Shown here: one piece after another, positions 1 to 12,469 of the stretch
Layout: every line of letters starts with the position of its first letter
Position numbering within the stretch: the stretch's first letter is position 1
DNA from: Desarmillaria ectypa
Taxonomy: Eukaryota > Basidiomycota > Agaricomycetes > Agaricales > Physalacriaceae
Length of the DNA: 64,000 nucleotides
Assembly: GCA_030407005.1 (NCBI GenBank)
Contig: JAUDYN010000007.1
Span: 124,001-188,000 of the forward strand
Direction of reading: 5' to 3'
The notes under the pieces: model-generated
Database searches by the model: none
What the model saw: the letters and a program-made list of their open reading frames with translations, nothing else
What the model was told of the DNA's origin: nothing
Translations under genes and position numbers: made by a program

Positions 1-2530
1 TCCAAAACCGACAAAAGTGAGCTTCTCGCAAGAGATTCAGATATAGTCCTTCAAGCCACTCTACAAGAGGGCAAGGTTACCTCTCCATACAAAGGAAAAA
101 ATTTTAATGGTGGCGTGGCAAACCATGTATCATTCGGAGGGAAGAAGACAGCCATGACTTACGCGGATCGACAGCTCGGCTAGAGGCCACTCTGAAAGCC
201 ATCGTAAAGAAATAGAGCAGCGACTATCAGTCTCAAGAAGTCAGGTCGTTGAAGAATCGAATTCAACGACCATTTACCGCGTTATCGAATAATAACAGAT
301 AGCTCGTTATTATGACCTAGTACCTCTGCACCTAGGTTGAGGGTACGTAACGGGCGGTCATTTCATGCAATAGCCATCAAGACTTAAAGGAAGCTGTGAG
401 GTATGTGAAATCCGAAAGTTCAAGGAGCGGCCGTTGTGGGATATGTAAGAGACTTGATAACGCGCTTTCAGTCCAAGTTGAATGAATAGAAATAGGCTTG
501 CCAAAGCAGGGAAAATATTGGCAGCAATATGACGTGTTGAGAATAAGGAACAGTATTGCGGCACGACGTTCAGCCTCAGCGGGACTTGAAACAAGTATTG
601 GGAGGAGGCAAATGTAAATGCCGGATGCAGGAAGGTACGTGCCAAGCATTGATGTCGCCGTGGCGCGAATTGCCAAAGTTATCTAGATTCGTAACCGTCT
701 CTCTCACCACTTGATGCGTCGATCGATCAACCGCGGACGCGCCCGACTTAGTGATTGTACACCCACATCTTGTCACTGTGTCAGTTCACCACCGGTCCTT
801 GCGCAACGATAATCATGTCGCTGACAATACCTCGCACATACTGTCGTAGCCATCCCATTCTTATTCTTCAACACTCGACACGCGCTAGAGACAGCCCGAT
901 CAGCTTGTAGCCCAATGTGTACTGAGATTCGATGCCAACGGTGCCAGATATTGACAAACTTCCTTTTATAGCTCTCGTTCGTGGCTCACCGACATCCACG
1001 GGTCCTTGAACACGAAACGACCTCTTAGTTTAATTGGGTACAGCTCATTCTACGTTAGCAAAAGTGGTTGTGAAGCCTGCCAATCAGGAAAAACCGAATG
1101 GTGAGTCCTTTATGACCGCCTTTCACCAACTTCATGCTTATTCATAGCTTTCTTTCAGATCATATTTGCGCCAGGCGACGAGAACAATCGATTGGAATTA
1201 TTCTGTACGGAAGAGCTCGAGCACGTTCTGAACTGCAAGACAAGGCGCCCCCTCGCTGTCGTGGATGTAGAAACTGGGGCGGTGGGAGTTACTTTGAGGG
1301 TCCTTGTCCCAGGTTCTATGCCATATCGGGGCTTTCGAGAGGTGCACCTTTTGCAAAGACTTCATTTCTCTGCCACTGGTGTTTGCCTCAATGTTGAACC
1401 CCGAACATTCTCAAGGCCGCGAATCAATTTATTTCCTCCTTCAATCTGTATTTCACCAATATCTAGTCCGCATTTATTAGCTTCCCACCGCCGCCGCCTC
1501 TACTTCTCGTGCATTCCTGGCTTCGTAGAGTAATCCATGGGGTATCACCTCGATCAACCCATCAATACAAAGTACCAGCCAAACTATGAGAGAGCCTTTC
1601 TCTGCTGTGGACACTGCCGTGTAATACTACCTACCCACCTACCTCTGTGTTGATGAATTTTTTCGTGTCGATATCTCTGAGTTTATGTCAACTGAACAAC
1701 AGAGGGGTAAATCTAAGGAGAGGTAAATGATGACGCAGCCATTCGCGTATTTCATGCGGTGTGCCTGATGTTCTGCATCCTTCCACTCCCATCACGCTTG
1801 ACGGGACTAATGAACATGGGGTTAGTAGACATCACCCCAGCAGCGTTTCGTCGTGTTCACCGCTTTTCTTCTGCGCTAGCTGTTACTTCGGGGCTCTTCT
1901 ACTACTGGCTTCCACTGTGTAAACCATGAAGAATCCTATCGTGGCTCCGACATACAACAATTGCTTTGTTATGAGTGTATTGGTGGACAGCAATGCTCAT
2001 TCGACTCTCTCGCACGCGTTTTGGTGAACGACAGGCCGGGGAGCATGCGCTCCATTCGGCTATCATTGTCCAGTTCCAGTCGATCTTTCAATCACGGATC
2101 TGAAAAGCATGACTTGGGATTATGCATACTGTGTCACACACTTGGCTTCAGTCTGATGACATTTCTGCAGGTCCGAGTCGGCCAGTTGACTACCCCAAAA
2201 ATTAGATTCCCCAGATCCCATATAAACCAACGATTTATCACCTCTGCGATGCATACCATACTAGATCATCAATTTACCGCTTGGCTTTAGACATTTATCA
2301 TTGGATCTTGTTGGTTTGATCACTCAATGAGGATATTGCCCATATTCATGTCACTGACAGCGTTAACATGATTGTCTCTCTTGCTTTGCAATTTATTGGA
2401 GAATCCGTACCATGAATGGATATCACAGCAGTCTTTATAAATGTTGCGGCATATTATTTCCCCATCATCTGCCACTTTTGCTCTTACATTCCCTGTGCCC
2501 TCTCAGAAGTGCGGCCATTTTGTTTGAAAA
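1..2530. other. No supported gene (left edge)
   Basis: This stretch has normal CpG content, unlike the island to its right. Short open frames exist on both strands (for example around 1,134-1,533 and 1,961-2,290), but none shows a family motif, a convincing intron chain or a continuation in adjacent frames. I see no tRNA or repeat here that I can support. Confidence 0.5.
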
Positions 2531-2537
2531 TGCCCAT

Positions 2538-3857
2538 TGATATGCTGTCTACATGTTCACACTTAGATTTTGCAATTTTGTAACTATACTATTGCATATC
2601 TATCCTATACTAGTGATACATAGGGGACTATAGCTGAGGCTTCAAGCTGATAGTTAAAAGCAGTAAGCAACTGGTAGAGCCAGGACTCAGATATGACACC
2701 ATTAGTGAGTTATATCTACCAGCCAGCCAGACTAGTAACTCAAATGCTAGCAAGACCCTGTGACATATAGCTGCTAGCAAATGAAGGATGCTACTAGTAT
2801 ACCAAATCCAGAAACAGAGTACACAGATCTCATCAAGTTCTGTCACTAGCAAACCAGACTGGGCATAAATGCCTGAGTCAGGATAACTAGTCACATGGCA
2901 ATCTTGAAACAGGACTTAGAAATAAATTAGGAATGGATTAACCTTAAGCCCAGATCCAACTAGTGCAATATAGATCTCTTATGATTGGTACTAGTGTAGC
3001 CAGACTGCATCCTTGATCATCATCAGATAGCTGTTACAGGCACTAATATCTGGAGAGTCATAACTGCATCACTAGGGCATGTAGTTGGGCCAAGGGTTTG
3101 GAAAGACTGACTGTGGAGTCTTTAGACTGACTATTATGTGATTATTTACCATTATTCATGACTAGCCAAGAAATCCTTATCAATATACCCTATACTCAGA
3201 TGATATTTATAGTTTTGGTACCTTTCTCAGTAGTATATAAGTAGTGGGATGGACACTCATGCAAAGTAGGCAAGCCATCCTTGCAGTTGATCCCTCACTG
3301 GTAGTAACTGGTGTCCCCAACTAAAGGCCTTTGTGCTTAACCTTGACAAAGTGATTAATAGTTGCTAAGTCACCCATAGTATTGCATTGAATTAAAGTCC
3401 CTTAGAATTACTGTTGTGTCCTGCAAAGGTCCAGAGTGTTTTGAAGTTAGTTCAAGCAAACTTCTCAGAGTTATAATATTATTCTTAGGCCAAGAGCACC
3501 ACTAGTCAGCCAAGAGTGCAACTGGTCAAGTTTTTATCACTTGTAGGAAGCAGTATAGGGCCAAGAGCATCACCAGTCTGGTGCAGGTTCAGTCAGAATG
3601 AGTGCAGTAACTCAAACCAAGTCACTCTTTGCCCAATTGTGTCTTACCAACCCTGCTAGTATGAGTAGTACTTTGTATAACTCACTAGTAACAAATAAAA
3701 TATCTTTAAAACCACCTTACTTGATTATTGAAGCCTGTAGAGTGCTTCCATCATACTTGAAACCACCTGAATTCAATATATTAGTGATTAAGTGTAGAGT
3801 AGTAAGATGTTTAGTATGATTGATGTTCATTGCCATTCCCTAATTCTTTTGTCACTC
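2538..3857 (+). repeat. Family-A repeat, copy 1 (LTR-like)
   Basis: A 1.3-kb AT-rich repeat present three times in the window. It starts at TGATATGC and stays alignable to copy 2 (14,828-16,071) until GTCACTC at 3,857. Positions 2,558-3,720 match 17,238-18,400 in reverse with equal length and no difference I could find. It contains TATATAAGTAGTGGGATGG near 3,235, resembling the TATA region of the Gypsy LTRs in this window, so a long solo LTR or LTR-derived sequence is plausible. No TSD was found and the ends are approximate. CTAG tetramers are conspicuously frequent. The open frame at 2,628-2,894 only reflects low stop density; I do not regard it as a gene. Confidence 0.8.
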
Positions 3858-4019
3858 ACTGTAGAACCTCTTGACTCATACAAAGACTTCTAGAAAGAAG
3901 TATGCTATCTTTATCAATGCCAGTTTAGTCTGGCACTAACTAAGCTTTCTGAATCTTCTCAGATCAAAAGGGATAAACTGTTGTTGTTGATTTCTGGGCC
4001 TTATGGTGTGGACCCTGCA

Positions 4020-4323
4020 AAGTGATGTAAGGCTAGCAAAACTCTCTGGTGAGAGAATTACAGTCTGCTGTTGCAAGATATTTTGTATATGGCAAGTATA
4101 CAGGGAGGTGCAAAAATCACCCACTTCAGAACAGTATGAATCTGCTTCTGAAAGCAGGCAAGAGCAAAAGAGTGAGACTCAGCACCCTTTTAAGAATGTG
4201 AGTTTTGAGAGTAGGTATTGAACAATAGCAATGAGCTTCCACACTGTCTGCTAGCAATACTAGGCACAATGCTGCTAAAGTATGCTGATCTTGGATGCTT
4301 GGATAAGGAATTTATTCCTTTAC
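4020..4323 (+). repeat. R2 repeat, inverted copy (R2a)
   Basis: Reverse-complement homologue of about 18,690-18,980. Recognisable shared blocks are the segment around GGCACAATGCTGCTAAAGTATGCTG and the one ending GGATAAGGAATTTATTCCTTTA. Homology stops at 4,323, exactly where a TGTTATGG LTR-like sequence starts, suggesting truncation by a later insertion. The open frame 4,003-4,221 lies inside this repeat and is not a convincing gene. Confidence 0.65.
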
Positions 4324-4700
4324 TGTTATGGTTTTATCTATTTTTCACTTATCTTATCTTATCTAGGTACTGATCTTATCATATCTAATCTCAGCATCAA
4401 TTACAGATCACAGACTGACTGCCTCATTGTTAGCAAGCAACAATGAGCCATTGTGCTACAGCTTGTGACAGTCACTCTACCATACTATTGTTTTTATTGT
4501 TTTACATACAGTTACCTATCTTTCACTTCTATTATTAGGACTAGTACTTTAGTATATGAGTAGGATAGCTTTCACTGTATATTCTCCAGCTTCGAGCTAA
4601 AGTTTAATCACACCAAACTTTCTTGTTGACTCACTTCTCTTACCTAAGACTAAGATCTTAGTCTCAAATCTTCATCCCAGACTGAAGAAGAGCCAAACAC
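4324..4700 (+). repeat. LTR-like fragment, truncated
   Basis: Begins TGTTATGGTTTTATC, then has a TTATCTTATCTTATC tract and a region near 4,550-4,620 (TATATGAGTAGGATAG, later GTATATTCTCCAGCTTC) with the same layout as the Gypsy-1 LTR. No ...TAACA end and no target-site duplication were found, so the right limit is approximate. Confidence 0.45.
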
Positions 4701-4829
4701 AATTAATACTTGACTCACTGAAATGGACATCAGGGAAGAAGAGAGATGCATTCTCCTTAAAAACCATTCAGAAATCCCTATCCCAGAAATCTCCAACACT
4801 AAGTCTAGTGATAGCAATATCACAAGCTT

Positions 4830-4906
4830 AGTTTTCTCCTCTAGAAGAATCTTTTAGGAGTGTAAAAAGGGGTGGTTATGACTGAGCTAGTTTCTACTTG
4901 ACAAGA
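4830..4906 (+). repeat. R2b repeat, left part (split by Gypsy-1)
   Basis: Matches 18,502-18,575 in the same orientation (shared CTTTTAGxAGTGTAAAAAG). The matching sequence resumes at 12,855 after Gypsy-1. The uninterrupted copy at 18.5 kb therefore serves as a pre-insertion reference. The last five bases, 4,902-4,906 (CAAGA), are the 5' target-site duplication. Confidence 0.75.
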
Positions 4907-5264
4907 TGTTATGATTTTCCTGTTTTCTTATCTTATCCAGCATCTTATCATTCCTCATCTATTGAATATCACTCACTCATTGATAACACTATTGATTCAC
5001 TCATGCTGTCACCCCAGTTCAACCACCTGACCATAGTAGTATGACAAACACATGGATGGCACTATTATTAGTAAACCAGTTTTCAGTATATAAGTAGTAT
5101 ACTTTTCATGTATATTCTCCATCTTCCAACTAAACTTAATTCATATACTCTTTATACACATCCAAAGATCTATGCCATGCTCTAATAACAGGTGATTGTC
5201 CAAACATGAGACAGCCCAAGAGTTGTGTCTGATCCCAAGATCACATGTAAGGCAGATCCTAACA
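4907..5264 (+). repeat. Gypsy-1 5' LTR
   Basis: 358 bp, TG...CA termini (TGTTATGA / CCTAACA). A TATA-like promoter element (AGTATATAAGTAGT) lies near 5,087. It differs from the 3' LTR by a 22-bp indel and many paired TG/CA substitutions. Confidence 0.93.
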
Positions 5265-5648
5265 TTAGTTGGAAGATTCTTCAACTGCTTCATCACTGTT
5301 AGATGTGATGAAGCACCAGCATATGCCTGAAGAATGAAAAAACCAAAACATTACACTCAGCACTGCTATTGGCAGTGCAATCTTACTGGTGATATTCACC
5401 ATATTATTCATACTAGCTTATGAAGAAGAAATCAGAGCATGTCTATGCCAACAACAAAACCTGCAACCCTGACTTCCCCCTCACCCTTCCCGCCATCCTC
5501 TCCATATTCTCTGGAGACCAGAAGCCACAAGTTTGGACATCAAAGTCCAAAATGAAGGCATCCCCCATCTCTGGACCCACTTCATGAATTCCTCTGAGGA
5601 GTTTCTGATGTAGAACAGGACCCCTGTGAACACCAACTACTGAGTAGA

Positions 5649-7760
5649 ATGACCCACTTCCCCCACCCCAGAACACCTGCAGAACCTATGGGTTATGATC
5701 CAACATCGAGAGTCTTTCCCCCTCCCTACACCCTGCCTGCCCATCCTGCTCATGCAAGGATGGGACACAAGAACAACCCCAGGATGGAAAATACCCATCC
5801 TAGGAACCACCCCTATGGCCCCTGGGCTGTCACCACCCAGGAGAGAGGCTCCTGGCCCAGCAAAGATACAGACTCCTCTGATGTTGAAACCTCAGCCTCT
5901 ACCCTTGCCCCTGACAGCCCCTTCAACATCAATGAGGCAGATTATGAGTGGCCAGAACTCTCTGATATGGACAGGGGCTTATTTGGCCTCTACAGGACTG
6001 CCACCTGGGAGTTATGGTGTGCTAATGTGAAGGCCAGAACTGTCTGGCCCCAAATCCATCCAAAAATGGACAAGTAGTTGGCCCTTAACAGGGGCAACCC
6101 AGTATAGGGACCCAATCTGGATCCCAACATTTATGCCTGGATATAGGCTAATAGATTCCATGAGCTTTACCCACCCACAGCAGGAGATTTGGCCCTGGGC
6201 CTATGACCAAGAATGATTGAAGAGCAGCATATATTGAGATATGCTCTCTGGGACCTGGAGAGACAAGAGGCAAATTGATGAGAATAGGTGGGGCCCAGAG
6301 CCTAATTTTAGTAGCTTTACACACCCATCAGGCTATTATGGCAGGCTAGAATCCTTCCAGCCCCAATATATATCTTATTCCCACTACCTGCCTGACACCC
6401 TGGTCACCCAACCACAACCTCTTCCTGACTCACCACCACAAAAGTGAGTCTGACAAAGCAGCTATCACCCCTATCAGGGTCATGGTATTCTATTTGCAGG
6501 AGCAGGTGAGGAACCCAAAGTGAGTTTCTCTGTCTCTGCAGGACTATTGCAACCAATGATGAAAGAAATCTTACAAGTGGCTAGAAGTGAGCTAGCCAAG
6601 AAAGAACAATGTATCCAACAAATATGTCAAGAACTCACCAAAGCAGAGGCAGCCAGAGACCTCCATGCTGAAACCTTCAAGTTCAGCAAAAATGGAAAGG
6701 AACATGAGTGGGGAAGACTGATGGAACCTCCATGAGGCCCATCTGCTTTATGATTGGATCAATTCTCGATCCCAAGGCCACCCACAGGAAAGGGTCCACC
6801 TGACCCTCTTCCAAATCCTGTCAGAAATGCCCCTGATGATGCCCCATACATGGGCATCAAACCAATTCTCATCCAACCCCCAAAGCCATTCAAAGGGGAC
6901 CACGATGACATCAAATGCTTCATAGGCAATTGTATTGCCTATTTTGAGGTGTTCTGACACTGTTTCCAGATGCTGTCACATCTGGTACTATTCACGACCT
7001 CCCACTTTAAGGGGGCTGCCAAGGATTGGTGGGTCTACAAGAGACCCAAATTCTGGGTTGGTGATGCCTGGGACAGCCCTGCCACCCATTTTTGCTACCC
7101 CTCCTGAGAGGACTTCATCAACATAGTAACCTGACAATTCTGGGACCCTGCAATTGAGGAGGTCCATGAGAAATGCATGTTTGACCTGCATATGGGAACT
7201 CAGCTGGCTTCTCATTACTTTCAAAAGCTGGAGAAAGAAGCAAAACTGGCAGGTCAATACACCAATAAGCATGACCAAGGAGCAATGGTCAAGGCCATAT
7301 GATTGGGGGTCTCCTCCTCATATACAATGTTCATTTCCAACATGGGCATCAATATTCCCCACATCTATCCTGAATGGAAGGAGCAGATTATGCACATGTA
7401 CAAAGAACAACAGTGTAAATGGGTCTTTGACTAGACCACCAGAATTCTGCAGGAGGGACAGAAGAAGGACTTCTGCCCCCCACAACATCAACCCAGTGGC
7501 AAAGCTGCCACTGAGGCAACAAGTTCCTTGGCCCCAAAGCTGATGACCAACACCAGTCCCAATCAGGATTTGGGTATGGGCTGATAGACAGCATACAGAG
7601 GATTGAGACAGCTGATGGAAGTTGACTGATGAAAGGTGGAAGGTTGCTGCTTCAGATGTAATGAGAAAGGACACATGGCAAAGGATTGTCCCAAGAGAAG
7701 GGAGTATAAGGACATTCAGTCAGTAGAGACCACTAATGCAGTGGAACCATCTACAGCCAA
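5649..7760 (+). pseudogene. Gypsy-1 gag (decayed)
   Basis: The gag region is broken across frames. Its N-terminal proline-rich part (5,649-6,447) is homologous to the 13.9-14.8 kb region of Gypsy-2, sharing a segment of the type SPFNxNxADYxWPxLS. The capsid-like core (about 6,754-7,500) shows the pattern IKPxLIQPPKPFKGDHDD followed by FTTSHFKGAAKDWW, typical of the Retrotrans_gag family. A CCHC zinc knuckle (C-x2-C-x4-H-x4-C) lies at 7,648-7,689 and would bind the RNA genome in an intact element. In-frame stops interrupt the capsid several times, so no functional Gag is expected. The start codon cannot be fixed because the N-terminal frame is broken. Confidence 0.85.
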
Positions 7761-8937
7761 GATTGAGGAGGCAAAAGAGTAGGTCAACAAGGGTTCAATT
7801 CCCCTTGCTTGACCAAAGCCTCAGGAGGTGAGTCCTCAGATGCTATGGGTCGGACTGATATACACACACAGACATTTACATAAGAAACAAAAAATACATC
7901 AGCCTTTGTTACAAACTCTGACTCTGAGAAACACCAAAGAATTGAAGAAAAACAGGTATATCATCCTGCTAAAAGATACTGATACCACTATCTATAGTAA
8001 CTCCTGAGCACCTGATGAAGTGGCCATAGTGTCAGGTGGTGCTGACACTACAACAAAGTCCAATGGACTCACTATGTGGAGTGCATTGGATACACAGGTA
8101 AAACTATGGACTAGGGTCAGTAGATGGGACATTCCCAGACCTTTGAAGCCAAACACTCCTGCACCCCTGTTTAGGGAGCCAAGTCATGCTTTGCCAGGGC
8201 CATTGGGAGATGGAGAGGCCTACCAAGCCTGAAGACTGAAGGAAACAAGAGGTAGATCAGCTGACCTGCAAGAATCTCAAGACCCTCAAGATCTCCAAGG
8301 ATCTGAGGACAGGCCACTACACCTGAGCAGTGTGGGGCACACTGACTGGAGGAAAAGCTGCACACTGCCAGACTGAGCCTGAGGGAAGAGGTTGGTTGAA
8401 ATGTTGGTGTCAATGGATATTGTGACTGTGATGGGACCCAACCCTGATGACTATGTCAACACCTCTGAAGAGGACAGTGCTGCAACTCTAACCTCATCAG
8501 AGGTGGTGACAGCCAAAGAACTGGGAGGACCCACTAGTGCCTAGGTGGTAAAAAGGGGGCAGTTTCACAGAGTCACCATCATTGAAGTACCCAACAAAGA
8601 GGATGACATGGCCTTTCTAATCTGGAAGGCACAACAGTCCAAATTGAGACCACCAACTCTGACACCTGAAATCCCACCTAAAAAGGAGGTACCTGATCAC
8701 ATGTGGTACAAACCATTCAGAGTTGATTGGACTCTATACACTATCTGTACTGCCAAAAACTTGGCAATCACCAAAGCCACACTCTCCACTTGGGTTCATC
8801 CCAAATGACTTGGAGAGATCACCAATGAGTTCACAAAGAGCTTATGAACTGGAGAGAGTCAGGCAAGAGAACAACTCTATGCACTCCATGAACTGATCCA
8901 ATATATCCATGGAACCAAGAGTCCTGGTTGGGACTTC

Positions 8938-11900
8938 ATGGTGGATATCCAACTTGCCCCATGCATGGGAAAGAAGATGCTGGTTACAAGGGCACTATTG
9001 GATAGTGGCTGCACAAGCAGCTCTATCAATCAAACTTACATCCTGCAACACCAACTAGATGCTCAAAAATCTGCCACCCCTATCCCCATATACAACACTG
9101 ATGGAACCCATAATAAGGCAGGTGACATCACAGAGTTCATAGAACTCAGAATGACCATTGGTGGTCATACCAAACAAATTGACTTAGCAGTCACCAACTT
9201 AGGATCTAAGACCATTTACTTGGGCCATGACTGGCTTAAACATCATAACCTGGTAATCAATTGGAAAACTGGGATGATGATCTTTGAATGTTGTCAATGT
9301 GTCAAAAATACACTCCCACTCCCCAATTCTGATGATGAAGACCAATGGGACAAAGAACTGGAGGACAGTGAAACCATCCTTGCAGTTAACATGCAAGAAG
9401 AACTCATCATCCAAGCCATACACCATGCAAATGAATTAGCTGCTGCTGCTAATGCCAAGAAACCAAAAAAGACCTTCAAGGAATTAGTACCTTCTCAATA
9501 TCAAAGCTTTAGAGATCTATTCTCTAAAGAAAGCTTTGATGAACTTCCAGAACAAAAACCCTGGGACCATGCCATCAAGCTAGTCCCAAATGCAAAGTCT
9601 ACCTGCTCAATCAAAATGAGCAAGACCAACCTGACAAGTTCTTGGATGAGAACTTAGACTCCGGATGAATCCATCCCTTGAAATCTCCCTTCACTTCCCC
9701 TTTCTTCTTTGTCAAAAAGAAAGATGGCTCCCTTTGTCCTGTTCAAGATTATCAAAAGTTGAATGAAATGACTATAAAAAATTGATATCCCCTCCCCTTG
9801 ATATCTGAACTCATTGACAAGCTGTGAGGAGCCAAGTACTTCTCTAAACTAGATGTTTGCTGGAGATACAACAACGTATGCATTTGTGATGGGAATGAAG
9901 AAAAAGCCACATTCCAAACCAACTGAGCACTCTTTGAGCCCATGGTAATGTTCTTCAGTCTTATGAATTCACCAGCCACTTTCCAGTGGATGATGAATGA
10001 CATATTCAAAGACTTAATTGCAGGAGGAAAAGTAACAATTTACTTTGACAACATTCTCATCTTCACCAAAGGATTAGAAGAGCATCAACACATCATATGA
10101 CAAGTTCTCCAACATCTACAAGAGAACAAGTTGTTTCTCAAAGCAGAAAAGTGCGAGTTTGAAGTACTCAAAACTGAATACTTAAGGGTTATTATCAGCA
10201 AAGATGCCATCCGAATGAATCCCATCAAAGTAGCAGGAATTGCAGAATGGCTGAACCCCACAAAGAAAAAAGAATTACAGTCATTCCTAGGATTTACCAA
10301 TTTCTATTGAAAATTCATACAGGATTATTCCAAGATTGTCAGACTGCTCACACAGTTGACTGGGAAGGCAGAATGGAGTTGGGGAGCAGAACAGGAACAG
10401 GCATTCACCCAACTCAAACTACAGATGACAATGAACATTATCTTGACAATTCCCTCAGATATGGGGAAATTTTGAGTAGAGGCTGACTCAAGTGATGGAG
10501 CCATAGGCACTGTCCTGAGTCAAGAGCAGAATGGGAAATGGAGGCCAGTTGCCTTCATGTCCAAAGCATTAACAGCCACTGAATGCAACTATGAAATCTA
10601 TGATAAAGAGTTACTGGCCATAATGCTTGCATTAGAAGAATGGCACCATTATCTAATGGGCATGAAGGAAAAAGTCGAAATCTGGACAGATCATCAGAAC
10701 CTCCAGTATTTCCAAAAACCCCAGAAGTTGAACTGTCAACAAGCTTGATGGGTCACAGAGTTGGCTGAGTATCACTTTACTCTCCAACACAAGGTGGGAA
10801 CCATGAACAAGAAGGCTGACTTGCTCAGCCAATGAGATGATCACAATCAGGGAAAACAGGATGACCATGATGTGGTCATCCTTAATCCCAAACATTTTCA
10901 CACACTCATCCTACCCACAACAGATGAGCAGATCGAGCATATCAAAGATGTTACATGACATAAGAAACAGTGAGACCAAGGAATTGCTAAGTCCCTCAAT
11001 CACAAAAGAGAAATTACACAAGAAAATGGAGTCCTATATTACAATGGACACATCTATATCCCCTGAGATGACATTCTATGAGGGGAGATCATTTCCGGAC
11101 ACCATGATCATATCACAGCTGGACACCCAGGTATAGCCAAAATGGCTGAACTGGTACTTCGAGAATATTGATGGCCAAAGTTGAAAAAAGACATAGAAAA
11201 GTACGTCAAAGGATGTGAAACTTGTCAACAAACAAAAAGCAATACACAGGTGAAAATATCCCCACTTCATCCAAATGCCATTCCCATGTCTCCATGGACC
11301 CATATCTCAGTTGATATGGTCACTGGACTCCCAGAGTCTGACAGCTACAATGCATTACTAGTCTGTTAGGTACTGACTTAGTCATGTGACTTGGGATGTT
11401 AGCTGTTCTCTAGGGGCTGTTACGTGTTCAAACAATTACCTGAGTAGAGAGTTAAGCATAGTCTTTTAGTGTGTGAGAGTAAGTAGTATATGATTAAAGT
11501 TTAGTCAAAAGATAGAGTACAACAGTGAGTTTTACTCTACTTATATACTGTTTTTATGGCAATATATATAGATGAAATGGTAACATCCATGCTTAAACGG
11601 TGTCGAAGTAGGATGGTCCAGAAGGATCATTGGTCCAATAGAAAGCATCTGGGGTGACAGATGGTGAGAATGAGGGTAAGGTTCAGTGAGTGGATGGATA
11701 TGAGTCGGAATCATTTGGTGATTAGATGGATGAGTCATGATGATGACTCAGATAAGATAAGATAATGGAAAAATCATAACATAGTCATTGTAGACCAATT
11801 TTCCAAAGTGATCATTCCAGTCACTTGTCATGAAGAACTATTGGCTGAAGGATGGGCACAGATTCTCCATGACCATGTACATGCAAAGCATAGCATGCCT

Positions 11901-12437
11901 CAAGTTGTCATTTCAGACTGAGGACCTCAGTTCATCTCCATGTTCATAAAAGAGTTATATCAGATGCTAAATATCACTCAAAATGCATCCACTGCCTATC
12001 ATCCCCAGACTGATAGACAAACTGAATGGGTTAATCAGGAGATTGAAAAATATCTCTGGATGTTCATTAATCATCAACAAACCAATTGGAATGAATGGTT
12101 ACCATTAGCCAAATTTGCTCATAACAATCGAGTCCATTTGTCCACAGGCAAAAGTCTCTTCATGACTATGTATGGTTGAAACCCTCAACTCATTCCTGAT
12201 TCAATTTGAACAACTCTGTTCACAAACCCAGCCACCATGGAATTCACTGAAACTATGGCACAAGTACACAAAGAAGTGCATGATGCACTAAAAAAAGCAG
12301 CAACACAAATGAAAAAACAGTATAGGCTCCAGAAATGGATCATTAATCTGGACCAGAACCAATGGAAAGTGCTAATCAATCAATATTGGACTGATCAAGC
12401 TAATTCACAACTTGAAACCCCAGAAGAAGAATCTTAG
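8938..12437 (+). pseudogene. Gypsy-1 pol (protease-RT-RNase H-integrase), decayed
   Basis: The longest open piece, 8,938-9,657, holds the aspartic protease with active-site motif LLDSGCTSS near 8,995. Reverse transcriptase follows at about 9,690-10,340: [17 protein letters not shown], and YFDN at 10,041-10,052 where active enzymes have YxDD. RNase H spans about 10,480-10,820, with YDKELLA and WTDHQNL. The integrase HHCC zinc domain is at about 11,100-11,240 (GCETCQQ), then the DDE core. The first Asp lies in VDMVTGLP before the inserted solo LTR; the second Asp and the Glu follow it in ISD-stop-GPQF and NQEIEKYL. I count about ten TGA stops between 9,783 and 11,921, nearly all where relatives have Arg. 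No chromodomain is seen, unlike Gypsy-2. Nonfunctional. Confidence 0.9.
11364..11781 (-). mobile_element. Solo LTR inside Gypsy-1 integrase
   Basis: 418 bp in reverse orientation: on the minus strand it reads TGTTATGATTTTTCC to GTACCTAACA. It is flanked by TAGTC at 11,359-11,363 and 11,782-11,786. Removing it with one TAGTC rejoins the integrase frame across ALLV/IVDQFSK. It is closely related to the Gypsy-2 5' LTR (13,166-13,586), with the same AGTATATAAGTAGAGTAAAACTC block (read on the minus strand). A solo LTR forms by recombination between the two LTRs of a full element, so a Gypsy-2-type element once inserted here. Confidence 0.93.
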
Positions 12438-12469
12438 CAGTCAGGACAACTGCTTTAACAAGGGGGTAA

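Noticed and set aside
2628..2894. 88-codon open frame, seen again at 18,064-18,330
   Set aside because: Identical only because both lie in the inverted family-A repeat. No motif, and the third family copy does not keep it open.
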